Made by a program: the position numbers and the translations under genes. The notes under the pieces are model-generated. The model made no database searches, had not been told where the DNA came from, and saw only the letters and a list, made by a program, of their open reading frames with translations. Shown piece by piece: positions 32,637 through 44,335 of a stretch of DNA of 64,000 nt (its first letter is position 1; the number at the start of each line of letters is the position of its first letter). Origin of the DNA: Tipula vernalis (taxonomy: Eukaryota; Arthropoda; Insecta; Diptera; Tipulidae); assembly GCA_958295665.1 (NCBI GenBank), contig OY282560.1, forward strand, positions 256,289,368 through 256,353,367. The letters run 5' to 3'.

Positions 32637-32918
32637 CTATGTTAATTCATTTACTTCTTGTATAACTGGTGAAATAATTTGATTTACTGATAAAGCGTTC
32701 GTCGTAACCTTTGGTAGAATTTCCTGGCATGTTGTAGTTGTTTCATTTCCACTTAGTTTTGATTTATTAGTAGCTGTATTGAAAGATTGTGCATCTCGTC
32801 TTTCGAGATGTAATAATGTGTTGTGGTTTTTTTTGCAATGTTTACAAGTACCAGATATGCACTGATAATGTCTGTGATATGGACTGAAGCAATTTAAGCA
32901 CAGATTCAGGTCTCTCAC
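32637..32918 (-). pseudogene. BEL-1 Gag zinc knuckles
   Basis: It carries two CCHC-type knuckles, LCLNCFSPYHRHYQC and GTCKHCKKNHNTLLH, then a Ser/Thr/Asn-rich linker. It lies in the same frame as the protease but is separated from it by a stop. The knuckles would bind genomic RNA. Confidence 0.8.
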
Positions 32919-33010
32919 ACGATTTATACGATCGTTAGTTGAGAGCTTGAGAAATTGTTGACATCGATAAATTGGATAATTACCATTACAACAATGTTGA
33001 CAGGATTTTG

Positions 33011-33861
33011 TTAGTGATGCAGTTGTCTCTGAATCTGGTTGGACGTGCTCGATTTGTTGCGATAAGCATATGACGACTTCTCGTAGTTTGTGAATTTGGA
33101 TACATCTTTTGGTTTTGCTTGTGGAAAAATATTAAGCATTTGGCATCTCTGTTCGATGAATTGTTTTAGCTCCTCTAGCAACGCAAATGTTATTGTATTG
33201 CAGGAGTGTTTGTTCTCCCATTCACGACGAGTTATTGAATCTAGCTTTGAGGTTATGTGACACACAATTATTGTGTTCCATTCGTCGACATTTTGCTTTA
33301 ACTGCTTTAATATGCGAATGTGTCTGATGGTTGTATCAATAAGATCACGAAGTAATTCTGGTTTTCGTATCTTTCAATTAGCATTGTGTATCCCACGTCA
33401 TAATTAGCTGCTGCAATTTGAATTGAAATTATCAAATCGAATGCGTCTTTAGATAATGCTGAACGCAAATGACGCAATTTTTGTATGTCACTTTAACTGT
33501 CATTTTAGTACATCAGCGCATTATATGTGTCTCGGAAAGCAAGCCAATTTTCATAATTCCCGTCAAAAACTGGTAGTTTGATGGTGGGTAACTGCATATA
33601 ATCGAATGGTTTATGGTTACCAGTGTGCTCAGCTTGTGGTAAGATCACTGTCGGCGTTGCTTTTTTAATCATTGACTTTGTCTTGGCAATAACTTCGAAA
33701 TATGCGTCGAGAGATTTTGCAACTTTTCCTTCTTCGTCTTCGTCGCCGTATTCTAAAGCTTCAATTTGTGTTTGAATATCGAAGAATGTTTTGTGCGTTG
33801 CTAATGCTGTACTTAATCTGGTATTCAGCGATTTAATGTCTTGATCGTCGTGTTTTACCAA
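33011..33861 (-). pseudogene. BEL-1 Gag N-terminal and middle parts
   Basis: 33505-33861 holds a charged helical start and then MQLPTIKLPVFDGNYENWL, the signature that opens the DUF1759 Gag region of BEL/Pao. 33011-33265 carries a later part (REWENKHSCNTITFALLEEL) in another frame. At least one frameshift and stops lie between. Gag forms the particle. Confidence 0.78.
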
Positions 33862-34065
33862 ATAATTTTTTATTATGGTTAATGTGCCTGCGAGGAACTT
33901 CTGTTAAATCTGTCCTTCCGTCTCCCCGACTACAATAGCAATTTTCAAGCTGCGCACCTCTTTCAGTGAATTTTTTAAATAAATAAATCAATTTTAAGTA
34001 TAATAAAATTAAAATAAATTAAATTCCAAATCCTTTTTTTCTATATAAGCAACCACCTCTATATA

Positions 34066-34340
34066 AGGTTGTGTTTCAAACGAATAAAAATCCGCATAAA
34101 AAGTTAAAAAGTTAAATTTTTGACATTTTATGCACCACAAAAATTTTAACTGGTCACGGACCAGTTAAATTTTTGTAGCTTGTATTTTACTCTTCTTTAC
34201 GCAAAACAAAAATAAAAAACGTAAACGTCACATTTTTAGCCAGTTTCATTTGAAACACCAAAACGATTAAAAAGTGAGGAAAATTGTATTTTTTACCACA
34301 GTTAAAAAATTTAACTTTTTACTCGATTGAAACACAGCCT
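34066..34340. mobile_element. MITE with ~25-bp TIRs
   Basis: Ends aggttgtgtttcaaacgaat and attcgattgaaacacagcct-like sequence (right end tttttactcgattgaaacac) form inverted repeats of about 25 bp with three to four mismatches. The centre is itself a palindrome (aactggtcacggaccagtt at about 34148-34166). There is no ORF. The target duplication is unclear. Confidence 0.65.
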
Positions 34341-35349
34341 AAGAAACACTTTTAAGAAAATTGGTTCAATCGAGTTGCTTAAGTGGAGGTGGTTTACTGA
34401 AATATAACAAAACATTTAAAGCAAAGAATAATACCTTAAATTATTGCGCATCATTCGATATGTAGAAATTAAAATGTTGGGGACATCAAATGTTTATTTT
34501 ATTAATAATAAACTAAAAAGTAAGATTACCTTTTGCTGAAATTACTTTCCGCAAATTATTTTACATTATCAAACTACATAACTTTTGCTTCAAAAATTGG
34601 TTGATAAAATATTAACCACCTTTCGATTAGAATAGCGGTTTCATGATTAGTCATGCCACGCTGACGCACATTTTGTTCCACGCAAAACCAGAGATGATAA
34701 ATTGGATTAGATGTATTTATATTTGAAATGAAATTTTTTTTTTTTTGAGATGTGAACCTTTAGAATGTTAATAAAATTGGAAAGATTTGAGGGTTAACCG
34801 ATAGACCACGACTTTCTTTGAGACTTGCAGCAATTTTTGGCAATCTTCAAAATTGTGCCTTCATTTCGTGATGATATAAAGTGATGACTCTTCCAATGGA
34901 AATCTTTTATGATTTGATTATCTTTATAACAATTTTGACGACTGATTGTACTGTTGATCGAGGTCTACAAACATTTTTTTTAAATTTCTCTGTACGTTTT
35001 TCCTCTCGGTTTAGTTAAACTAAAACACTATGTTAACAGGAACAGGGACTTTGTTTATGTACCATATTCTCGATTTTTGTATTTTTTAACTAACTAAAGC
35101 TTTTTTAAAAAACAGATTATGGCATTTCAGATGTGAGTTTTCTTCTAAGAAACTAAACTTTTATAAATCACAGAAAGTGATAGGTAAAGGTGTCTGAAGT
35201 TAATTGAGTTGAAGGTTAGGATGTTAGCATTTTATTTTATTTGTTTTTCCATTTTTTTTCTCATGTGTTTTTGTATTTATCAAAAAAATATTCAAATTAT
35301 TAAACTCTTACTTATACGCGCACAAAGAAAAGTACCATATAGATACTTA
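34341..35349. other. AT-rich non-coding DNA
   Basis: No gene was recognised. The first 60 bp have a weak inverted relation to the sequence left of the MITE (gtggaggtggttt against aaccacctc). Confidence 0.5.
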
Positions 35350-35820
35350 TTAATATTGGGCCCTGGTCATTATGGCAAATGTCATTACGGAATAAGGCAC
35401 TACGGCACGTTTCAGTACGGCATATTTTAGTATGGCATATGATAAGCTGTGGCATATGGTACAATCAGCATAAGGTACATTACGGCATGTTTCTTTATGA
35501 AATATTTCACTACTTTATATGGTACACTTCGGCATAAGGTACACTACGCCATATTTTGTTTATTTTATTTTAATAAGTGAAGGGAAAATTCTATGAAGAT
35601 ATATTTTTCCGGGAAAAAATTGGGATGTCCGGCAAACATTACTCCGAGAAAAATAACTTTTCGTACCCGCCATTTTTGTAACGTTTTTCCGTTTTATTTT
35701 ATGCCATATTGAAATATACCGTTTTGAAACATGACGTAGCATATCTAGAGTGATATTCCATAATGAAATATTCCGTACTGAAATATGCCGTCGTTCATCA
35801 CGGCATATTTCAGTCCCATT
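35350..35820. repeat. Degenerate TACGGCAT-type arrays in opposite orientations
   Basis: 35350-35560 consists of 12-20-bp units around cattacggcat / gtacactacgccat. After a 130-bp unrelated core, 35698-35815 carries the same words in the other orientation (atgccatattgaaatataccg, catcacggcatatttcag). The layout, short tandem repeats forming inverted ends, resembles Foldback elements. No target duplication was found. Confidence 0.65.
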
Positions 35821-36729
35821 GATGTTAGTGTTAAATTCCAACAGAAAAAAAAACCTTTTTCCCGATTTTCCTTTTTTTACATCTTTGTCACACATTGTCA
35901 TCACTAAATCTAAAAAAAATAGAGTGCATACGTACGAGTATGTAGCTACTGGTTTTATTGAACAATAAAATGAGAAAAAATTTCTTTATTTATGGTTCTT
36001 TACATCCCGTCTTATTGAACACATTTAGACATTGAAAAAAAAATCCAAGTGGATTTAATTTTATAAAAAGGGTCTTAGTTTGGTAACTGGAATAGGAACA
36101 GAAATAGAAATGCAAATTTTGCTCTAAATAAAAACCAAAAATATTTTAAAAACAATTCTATAACAACAAAAAATTGGTTTAAAACTATTCGAAAATGGAA
36201 TGAAAATACGTGGCATTATTGTTGCAAAATACCCAAAACAAGATGCTTAAAATGTCTTTTTGGCTATAATGGGCAATTTTATTTGTCAAGAGGTCAGATC
36301 AAACCGTATTTTGAAGAGAATATTTTACATGTTATAAAAAAATTATTTATTTATAAAAAATTATTTAATATGTTAGTATAGGTGCATTATTTATTAGTAT
36401 AGACGAAAGATTTTACGTGGGACAAAATATTTTAAGAATTATCTAAAAGTATTAAAGTTTGTACATCCCCACTGTGACCTCGAATGTACTTATCGAACGA
36501 AACAAAACAGACTAATAGACCTTATGATACAAAAAACGGGTACGTCGTAAATTCTACGAAACCACAATTCACAAAACAATGATCTAGGGATTGAATCCTT
36601 AAATTCGGAAATATGATCAAACTTTGTAACGTCATACACACATGTCACACAATTATTAAATATAACTTCAAAGAAGAACTATCACAATTTGAAAATATCA
36701 CATCAAAATAGGTGAAAATACGTTTAAAT
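35821..36729. other. AT-rich non-coding DNA
   Basis: Nothing recognised. Confidence 0.5.
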
Positions 36730-37930
36730 CAATTTATAACAAGATATATGAGAAGTCATTTTATATAAGTGAATATAAACTGTAATTAACACGCTGGCAC
36801 AGAGATCTTACATGATCATTCCAAGTAAATTTTGAATTCAATAGCAGTGCTAATTTGTTAACCGTTGGAACAAATAAGATTATACCAGTTTTCAAAAAGG
36901 GCACAGGTACAATATTATAAGAATTATTCCTAGTAAGTAATAAAGCTTTACTTTTAATCGGATTAATGGAAAGTGAATTATTTTTGGCCCGAATTATTTT
37001 TAACGAAATATTCCTGCATTAAGACCTGCATTAAGTCGCACATTATGCAATCAGTATCCTCCAACTTTAACAATTCACCACCTATATACAGTTGCTAATC
37101 ATCACGATAAAGACGAAATCGACAAACTGAAATATGCTAAAGTAGGTCTTTTATATAAATGGAAAAAAGTAAAGTGGCTAAAATTGGGACTTGAGGCACC
37201 CCAGCAATTATATTACTTAGGCCAGAAAGATCATTATCATCATTATTATTTCTAAAATATGAATGAAAAAGATACTTAATAAATAAGATAGTTGATTTGG
37301 CAAGCTTGTAATATAACTTTAGCTTTTGAAGCAAAAGGATATGATTAACACAATTAAACGCTTTAGAAAAGTATAATATACATATAACTAAAACTACAAA
37401 TGAATTACTTTTGTTTAAAAAAGCAGGTATATCCTCAACAATATGCATAAGTACACTAGAAGAACTATGGCCAGATTTGTATCCAAATTAGAATTTGCAC
37501 AAATAACTCAAGCTATTGCAGTGCTCAAGAATTTGTAGTTGTATAATTTTTCTAGGACCTTACATACGGAAGACATGATAATAATCGGGCGAAAGTCACA
37601 AATATTGAAAATTACATCATAGGAAAATCTTATGTCACTTTTAAGTTTATCTTACCATAAGTTCGTCGACCAAACTAAAGCGCACCTGTCAGAACTAATA
37701 AAATCAAAATAGGGTAAAGGCAAAGTACCTAAAAGTCCCTATCAAAATTTCATCAGCAGAAAAGTCAATGACTGCTTTAGTTCACGTTTAAGAAACATCA
37801 AGTTTTTTAAGTCATTCCACGTTGGTTTAGGATTGTGCATATTCCCTAAATAAGATACATTTTTAAAATATTTAAAAATTCTAAAATATTTAAATGGTTC
37901 CAAATAGAGCTCTAATCCAAACATTTATAT
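36730..37930 (-). pseudogene. Old LINE reverse-transcriptase fragment (CR1-like)
   Basis: Several broken minus-strand frames follow RT order. NPKPTWNDLKNL lies at about 37830, and FGYKSGHSSSSVLMHI at about 37470 (fingers). YFSKAFNCVNHILLL at about 37350 is motif A, with the lead Asp of the usual DFSKAF changed to Tyr. IIAGVPQVPILATLLFSIY lies at about 37190. A degenerate catalytic box YRDDQQLYIG lies at about 37100-37130, where FADD is expected. Then LLNSKFTWNDHVRSL at about 36820 is the thumb. Many stops show long inactivity. Endonuclease and ORF1 were not found. CR1/Jockey-superclade assignment is by motif style only. Confidence 0.7.
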
Positions 37931-38499
37931 TGTATGAATCTACGTTACATTAAATTCAAAATATTTCATTTAACCGTGGAGAAGCTTTTATAAGCCATAC
38001 AAAGAGTATCCAATTTTAAGATATTGGGGTAAAAATTGTTAAAATATATCATTGACATCAGGATAAAAATAAAGATTTAACCAGTCGAAAAGAAACAATT
38101 TATAAAACTCTCATGATTGATTGCTTTATAATCAGGGGCAAAAGTCTAAGAAATTGTTTCTTTGGTACGACATAACTTTTAGCAGACAAATATCAAATCA
38201 TGATCACAAATACCAAGCTACAGCCATTCTAGTCGGTTTAAACAGTAAATAAAAGAAGTTATTTAGATTTAAACAAGCACTTAGTTTATTGCTAATCAAC
38301 ATATTTATATTCAAATCATAAGCACAAACATTTTTTCGGACTGCGACATGGCGAGTGCAATACACTATAAATGAGCAATAAGCGGAACGTATTTTGAAAC
38401 TAATACCAATGCTACACTACAATTCCAAGATATGTTGCTGAATAAATAAGGTCAATTGACTGAAACACAAAATATTTTTCACATCCCTTTCAGGGAGCC
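37931..38499. other. Non-coding DNA, nothing recognised
   Basis: No gene or repeat was seen. The right end approaches the 5' part of Jockey copy 3, whose exact start I cannot place. Confidence 0.5.
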
Positions 38500-38620
38500 A
38501 GAAAGAATCGCGATCTCCAATAAGAGTTTATACTCGTAGTACCTCCATTGGGATCAGCTGCAACAACGTTTTGCAAAGGAACAAAAGCTTTACAACTGGA
38601 ATGTAGCATGCCGATCAACT

Positions 38621-39281
38621 GATCGGCCTATTGGCCTATTCCACTACCACAATTCCACTAGACACAATTCCACTGCACACAATTCCACTGGCATAATTCC
38701 ACTGGCACAATTCCACTTGGCACAATTTCACTGGGCACAATTCCACTTGGCACAATTCAACTTGTACAATTCAACTTGCACAATTCAAGTTAAATTCATT
38801 TAATTATAGAAAAAATTAAACTTAAAAGTTACCTAAAGAAAGAACTACGAATGTTAAACACGAATTGTACGAAAACACGAATTGTATGCAGTGGAATCGT
38901 GTCTAGTGGAATTGTGCTAGTGGAATAAGCCTAGAATCGTAATAACTGCAGCAACAGAAATATTTTTTACCATTGCTACCTTCACTATTTTTTTGAAAGG
39001 TATCCCCTTATGTTATCAATTAGCTTCTTTGCACATTGGAGATTTTATGAATTTAAAATCCATAGTTATAATTATCTTCGTAATTATATTTAATCAAACC
39101 AATAAAATAGTAAAGTGTGTGTTTGCGTTTCTTTAGTGTAACTATACAAGTTATAATGCAACTTAGATTGTGGAAGTTAAATTGTTCCCCAGTCGAATTG
39201 TGCCAAGTGGAATTGTCCCAGTGGAATTGCGTCCAGTGGAATTGCATCTAGTGGAATTGTCCTAGTGGAATCGCCCGGTTA
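38621..39281. mobile_element. Foldback-like element inserted in Jockey copy 3
   Basis: CCGATCAACT is duplicated at 38611-38620 and 39282-39291. The ends are arrays of 12-17-bp units around cacaattccactgg: left array about 38636-38790, and right arrays in inverse orientation at about 38875-38935 and 39175-39272. The outer ~25 bp pair with two mismatches (attccactaccacaattcc against its inverse). The core is AT-rich with no ORF. A 9-10-bp duplication and tandem-repeat inverted ends match Foldback/MULE-like elements. The Jockey frame resumes across the duplication, which confirms the ends. Confidence 0.8.
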
Positions 39282-39509
39282 CCGATCAACTCATTTAACA
39301 TTAAGAAGAACTGCAGGTGGTGCTAGACACAGAAAAAATCGATGTGTGCCTTATCATGAAAACACACTACACCATAGACAATCAAAATTATTAAATTTAA
39401 AAATTAACAACTATCGCAGCACCTTACACCCTGAAAACACTGCTAAAGGAGGTACAGATAGTGCTATTATAATTAGAAATAGTATTCATCACTTCACAAT
39501 GCTGTTAAT

Positions 39510-39800
39510 AGCAGCATTTCTTGGCGTTTGATCTGATCCAGATCAGATTATGTCTCATGAAACGACACCAAAATGCGTAAAACAAACACCAAATTTCAAT
39601 CTTCTGTCCTGTTTCGTTTTGAATCTGCCTCTTCATACTCGTACTACATTCATCATATTCTTTGTTGCTTTACAAAATATTGTTCAACTACTTTTAGATC
39701 AGTATTTGTGATCCAAAATGAGTGTTGAATCAAATGTTCTTGTTGCTTCAAATGCAAATTTTGATATGATCCGGGTCACTATGCGTCAAGAAATGCAGCT
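39510..39800. mobile_element. Probable MITE inside Jockey copy 3
   Basis: Ends agcagcatttcttggcg and gcgtcaagaaatgcagct are imperfect inverted repeats, and a subterminal gatcc-rich segment is also mirrored. The Jockey endonuclease homology stops before and resumes after it. aat flanks both ends, a possible 3-bp duplication. Confidence 0.5.
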
Positions 39801-40450
39801 AATGTGAAAACCAAAAATAATTCTATTAGCATTGTTGGTATTTACAGCCCACCGTAACACTAAATGAAGGAGAGATTATCTCAAGTTTCTCAGTAAACTA
39901 GGAAAAATATGTATACTTGGAGGAGACTTTAATTCAAAAAATATCCACTGGTCTCTAGTTCAACAATGAATAAAGATAAAGAACTCGTTTAAGCTATCAG
40001 GAAATAGGGTTGTAAGCCCTATAATCAACTGGAAAAATCACCTACTGGCCAACTGATCCAAACAAAATACCAGATCCAGTTGAATTCTTCTTAATTAAGA
40101 ACATATCATACTCATGACATTAAGTGAAAAAATCATTCAGGTAGAAGGAAATCCATTTCATTTTTAGACAGTCCTTAGCAGCAAAATTTAGTTAATGATT
40201 CAAAAGGAACCTGTAACAATTAGAAAAAGAAGTTCAAAAATTTGTAAATGATGTACAGCAATCAGCTTGGAGAAACACCTCAAAAATTAAAAAGAAGATC
40301 AAGGGTAACCACCACCCTGTAGAAATTAGAGAATTCCTAGCAGGAAAAAGAAGAAGAAGAAGAGAACAGAAGCAAACAAGGGGCAATAGCAAGTGATAAA
40401 TGGGCTAAATAAAATAATAAAAATTATAATAAAACTAAAATCGAGAAACT

Positions 40451-41104
40451 CAATAATTCAAGTGCGGTCCAGTATAAAATGTCTATAAAATTTGAGTTTT
40501 TCCGTAAAGTTTCCAATATTTATGATAATGGAAATTGCTTCGTCCACCTTTCAGACACAGATAAAAGAAATTGTATCACTCGTATCGCTTATACTGATGA
40601 TAGTTCTACCACAAATGTTTCAAGTTTTGTTGCGGTTGGCTTAATTCGTTGGATTAGTATGGTAGCGAAGAATGCATTGGAGCGAATTGCGGATTTGTGT
40701 TAAATTGGTTAATGTTTCGTCAACCTTTCAGATACAGATCAAAGGAATTGCATCGCTCGTATCACTTCTATAGATAAATGTATCACAAACGTTTTAAGTG
40801 GTGATAAAGGTTAGATTTTATTTCGGGATTTTCTTTCTGGATTTTAACTTTTCAATTATTTCTGTCTGGATTTTTTCAGGCAGTTGTGATGATCCCAATC
40901 GCAAAGGAACCAGAGGAGAAGGAAGTTTGTTCAACGATATTTTTAGACGTTGCACAGGCATTAATTTAACCATACAGTATCGAATTATAGGTAAAAGGTA
41001 AACCAACAATTCTAATTAATAGTTTTTAAACAAGATGAACTAAGTAGTAGAAAGAAACAGAAGGAGATTTTGACCATTATTTGTTCCTTTTTAATCGTCT
41101 TACA
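40451..41104. other. Non-coding DNA with a ~50-bp direct repeat and an exon-like frame
   Basis: The block cgtccacctttcagacacag ... gtatcactcgtatc (about 40540-40590) recurs with changes at about 40717-40770. From 40879, after an acceptor-like ttttttcag, a 40-codon frame reads SCDDPNRKGTRGEGSLFNDI up to a stop near 41001. I recognise neither, and they may be remnants of one unknown repeat. Confidence 0.35.
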
Positions 41105-42737
41105 TTTTTTTTTTTTTTTTTTTTTTTTTTTATACGTATTTTAATTGGGTGCAGAGCGGACTTATTAACGGTCCTAGCTCCTTGTAACTGTCAGAGCTTC
41201 TGCACCCAATGCGCGATCCTTCAAGTAAAGATTAATAGCTACCTTAAATTTATTCATTTTGTATTCCTCCGGAAATTTGAAGTGTATTAGCGAATTCCAC
41301 TTTTTTGATGTTCGATATACAAATTCGCGCTTAATTTCTTCAGTTCGAGGTTTCGGGAGCTTCACCGTAAACCTATGTGCATTGGTTGTTCCTCTTGTTG
41401 TTGTAACGAATGGTGGTATTTTCTCCGATAGTTCTGCAGAACATTTACCATGTAAGCAACTGTAGAAGACGCAGAGTTCTGCAACATCTCTGCGATGCTG
41501 TAAGCTGTCTAGTTCTTGGGTAAGTCTGGGATTCCGTATTATTCGGATAGCGCGGCGTTCAACCCTGTCCAATAACTGGAGGGTGGTACCAAACGCACCT
41601 CCCCAAACTTGACAGCAATACTCTATACATGGTCGGATGAAGGTTTTATATATCTGGAGAACTTGATGCGATTTAAAAAACCTTCTGCATCTATTTAGGA
41701 ACCCGAGTTTTTTTGAAGCTGATTTAGCCAATGCAACAATGTGTTCATTCCATTTGAGTTTGTTACTTATTTGAACACCAAGCAGTCGAATTGAGTCACA
41801 ACCCACAAGGATATGGTTTTTTACCACAAATGGGTAGTCGTTGCGACTTTTTTTACGTGAAAATGTGCATATTTGTGTCTTGTTAAATTGCACTAAGTTG
41901 TTGTTACCCCACTCAAATATTGTACTTAAATCGGAATTAAGAGAAGTTACGACTTCTGACCGTTTATTATTTAAATCTGTATTGCTAGGCTCCGCCTCGA
42001 ATGAAATAGAAGAATGCAATGTGGCATCATCTGCAAAGCTATGGATAGGGTTTACAGTGCTATCCAGCAAATCGTTGATGTATAGCAAAAACAGGGTCGG
42101 TGACAAAGGTGATCCCTGAGGGACTCCGGCATTTGGGGAGTGCGTCGATGATGATCTCCCATTAAGTACGACGCTGATTTTTCGGTCATTGAGATAGCTT
42201 TTAATCCACCTGGTGGTCATCGAGTCCAGCCCGTAAGCCACAAGTTTACAAATAAGATTCTCATGCCATACCTTATCAAAAGCCTTGGATATATCCAAAG
42301 CGATTGCAAAGGCCTCTCCGTGGTGTTCTAAGGCGAGATTCCATTTGTTTGTGACGTACGTCAGGAGATCGGTCGTGGATCGGCTTTCACGAAAGCTGTA
42401 TTGTCTATCCGAAATTAGTTTGTTAACTTCAAGATATTTAACTATATGTTGATTGATGCATTTCTCAAAGACTTTAGCGACGGCATTGCGCCAATTACTT
42501 AATTGGTTGGAGCTCTCAAGTTTCTGCTGCATCAGGTACTATTTCTGCACTTCGAATTTGCTCATTAGGTATAAATAATTTACTTAGATGCTCAGCAAAT
42601 ACGTTCGCTTTATCTGGATCACTTTTTACCGAATAGCTATCACAAAGGCGAATATGGAGGTGTTGAATAATATAGCTCTTCTCAGCTTGCTTGGGGCTTT
42701 CCGAAGTGAGTATGCTGTTTCTTCTGTTACTATAAGT
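41105..42737 (-). mobile_element. LINE with poly(A), 5'-truncated and internally deleted (CR1-like)
   Basis: A 27-bp T run at 41105-41131 is the poly(A) tail of a minus-strand element. It is preceded by a short 3' UTR and the RT frame. Homologous linker sequence (SVKSDPDKANVFAEHLS) extends to about 42737. No target duplication was found with confidence. Confidence 0.8.
41174..42532 (-). pseudogene. LINE reverse transcriptase, 452 open codons
   Basis: A long uninterrupted frame starts in the RT fingers (AKVFEKCINQHIVKYL). It has ALDISKAFDKVWHENL (motif A, Asp), AGVPQGSPLSPTLFLLYIND (motif B), the catalytic FADD box (SFADDATLHS), the thumb (LGVQISNKLKWNEHI) and a C-terminal domain with RPCIEYCCQVWGGA. 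Upstream linker sequence is in another frame, and the LIFKKGD-like fingers segment between them is missing. The protein is therefore truncated even though the catalytic box is intact. The style fits the CR1/Daphne group of the Jockey superclade. Function in the family: target-primed reverse transcription. Confidence 0.85.
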
Positions 42738-43456
42738 TCTCTGAAATAAATAAAGCTGTTTTCATATTTTCGAAACCTTTATTTAATTTTGGTTTAGGTT
42801 CAGATGATCTTTGCAGTTCACATCCAAGTTGCTGGGAGTGTCATTGGATACTGCTTATTTCAACATATCTGTTAAGTGTTATACAGCGTTTTTAAAGCGA
42901 TATTCAATTAACACTCTTTAGAACTTTAGATCTGAATGAGCCCAATCTGAGCCCAATTTGTACGTTGATTCGTTAGGAATCTACATATCTATAATGAGAA
43001 TAAACTTTAATCCCCCGATTCACAAAATGTAAAAAGTTTGTAGCCGTAATTTTAAATTAATTGGTTACAGATTACCGTCAAACAACCACGTCCAGAGCAC
43101 CAAGAATTGCTGTTAAATCAGATAAAACATCTGGCCACTGTAACTAAATGAATAAAAAATCGCCACTTTAGTAAAATTAGTAGTTAAACGAACTCTATTT
43201 TAGTTGTAACAGCTACGCCGTTCCAATTTTATTGTCTGCAATCTGCATAATTTTTTTTTTGCGTATATAGCGCCTAAATGCCGTTTGGTTAAGCAGTTGT
43301 ATGTTTATATTCGTATTTATTTGTTTTGGTCGATAAAGAGGTGCATACCGATAATCCCTAAATAAATATTTATGTTGATAGATGCCGCGGTTGTTTGAGT
43401 TGATGCGATAATAAAAAATTTGCGCGCGAAAAGAAAATATTGGTGGGGAGTTTGGT
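42738..43456. other. Non-coding DNA upstream of a TATA-like site
   Basis: No gene. 43385-43450 is locally GC-richer (gatgccgcggttg, tttgcgcgcg), unlike the background. Confidence 0.5.
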
Positions 43457-43464
43457 TATAAAAC
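43457..43464 (+). promoter_or_regulatory. TATA-like box of a possible pol II promoter
   Basis: tataaaac stands in a GC-richer context (gcgcgcgaaaag upstream, aaacgggcg and gcgaggag downstream). Transcription would start near 43487, followed by an 850-bp A-rich, ATG-poor leader. It could belong to a host gene whose later exons lie outside, or to a decayed LTR. Confidence 0.35.
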
Positions 43465-43499
43465 GGGCGTTTGAAGATTTCGCGAGGAGTTTAAGTCTA

Positions 43500-44335
43500 A
43501 GTCTGAGTCTGAATTAAACTATTAAAAAAAAAAAAAAAAATTAATAATAATAATAGAAAATAAAAAAATAAAGCGAAAAATAAAAAATATAAGTGTATAG
43601 TTTTGAAAAATAGTGCCGAAGATTTTTTTTTTTTTAAGTGGAGTTAAAAGTTGAGTCAGTTTATCGGAGTTGAAGTAATAATAATTTACTTTAAGATAAA
43701 TCCGAAAAAAATAAAAAAATAAAATTTTTTGTTTTGGTGAGAAAATTTTTTTTTTTCTGGAAAATTCTAGAATAGTAAAAAAACTATAAATTATCATTGT
43801 AAAAACTTAATTTCATATAGCAATTAACTAGAATAATGGTGATTATAATTAATGGACACTTTCGGCCATCATTTTTTTTTTCTCCAGTGACGATTTTTTT
43901 TTTCTGTTTTAAATAAGATTACATTAACAAGTGATTAACAGAATAACTGGTTAAATTGTAGACTAATAGTTGTACCGGGTGCGAGTGCGAGAAGTGAAAC
44001 ATCGCTGAAGATAACAATAAAACATACAATACAGAATACAAAACTGAAACTTAAAGTGTTGTGTAAGTGTAACTTTGTGGCGTATTGGATTTCACTACAT
44101 ATAAAAAAAAACTGGAACAAAAACATAAAAAAAAAAATAAAAACAAATCGAAACAGAATCAAATCAATAAAAAAAAATAAAAACAAGTAACATAATTAAA
44201 ACTGTGCTGTGAGTGAGTGACCGTGTGATGAAAAAAAAATTAATGTTGCCAAGCAGACAAATTTTGTATTTCCTATAAACATTTGGAGTTAGCGAATTTT
44301 AACTTCGCCACATTAAATAAAAATATCTCTACGCA
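43500..44335 (+). other. A-rich stretch, possible 5' leader
   Basis: Strongly A-biased on the plus strand with many AAATAAA runs. There is no open frame on this strand. Minus-strand Phe/Ile-rich frames are by-products of the bias. Confidence 0.4.

Larger units (their letters stand above)
28441..33890 (-). mobile_element. BEL-1: decayed BEL/Pao LTR retrotransposon
   Basis: The minus strand shows the BEL/Pao order: gag (DUF1759-like), zinc knuckles, aspartic protease (DUF1758-like), RT, RNase H, integrase and the C-terminal DUF5641-like domain. At least five frame changes and several stops break it up. No primer-binding site or matching LTR pair was found at either end. 28441-28778 on the 3' side may hold the remains of the 3' LTR. 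This copy is clearly older than BEL-2. Confidence 0.88.
38500..40450 (+). pseudogene. Jockey copy 3 (endonuclease region), split by two insertions
   Basis: After removing 38621-39281 and 39510-39800, the plus strand follows the ORF2 endonuclease of the Jockey copy at 53802-56992. LHPENTAKGGT and IIIRNSIHHF lie at about 39424-39500, and LGGDFNSKNIHW at about 39916-39952. A decayed endonuclease-RT linker, VQQSAW and VEIREFLAGKRRR, lies at about 40250-40350. Many stops and frame changes are present, and the RT is missing. The endonuclease would nick target DNA to prime reverse transcription. Confidence 0.75.

Noticed and set aside
40879..41001. Conserved host exon (SCDDPNRKGTRGEGSLFNDI)
   Set aside because: Only 40 codons, no recognised family and adjacent to a direct repeat; left as an unexplained frame.
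43522..44186. Minus-strand Phe-rich ORFs
   Set aside because: By-products of the A-rich plus strand.
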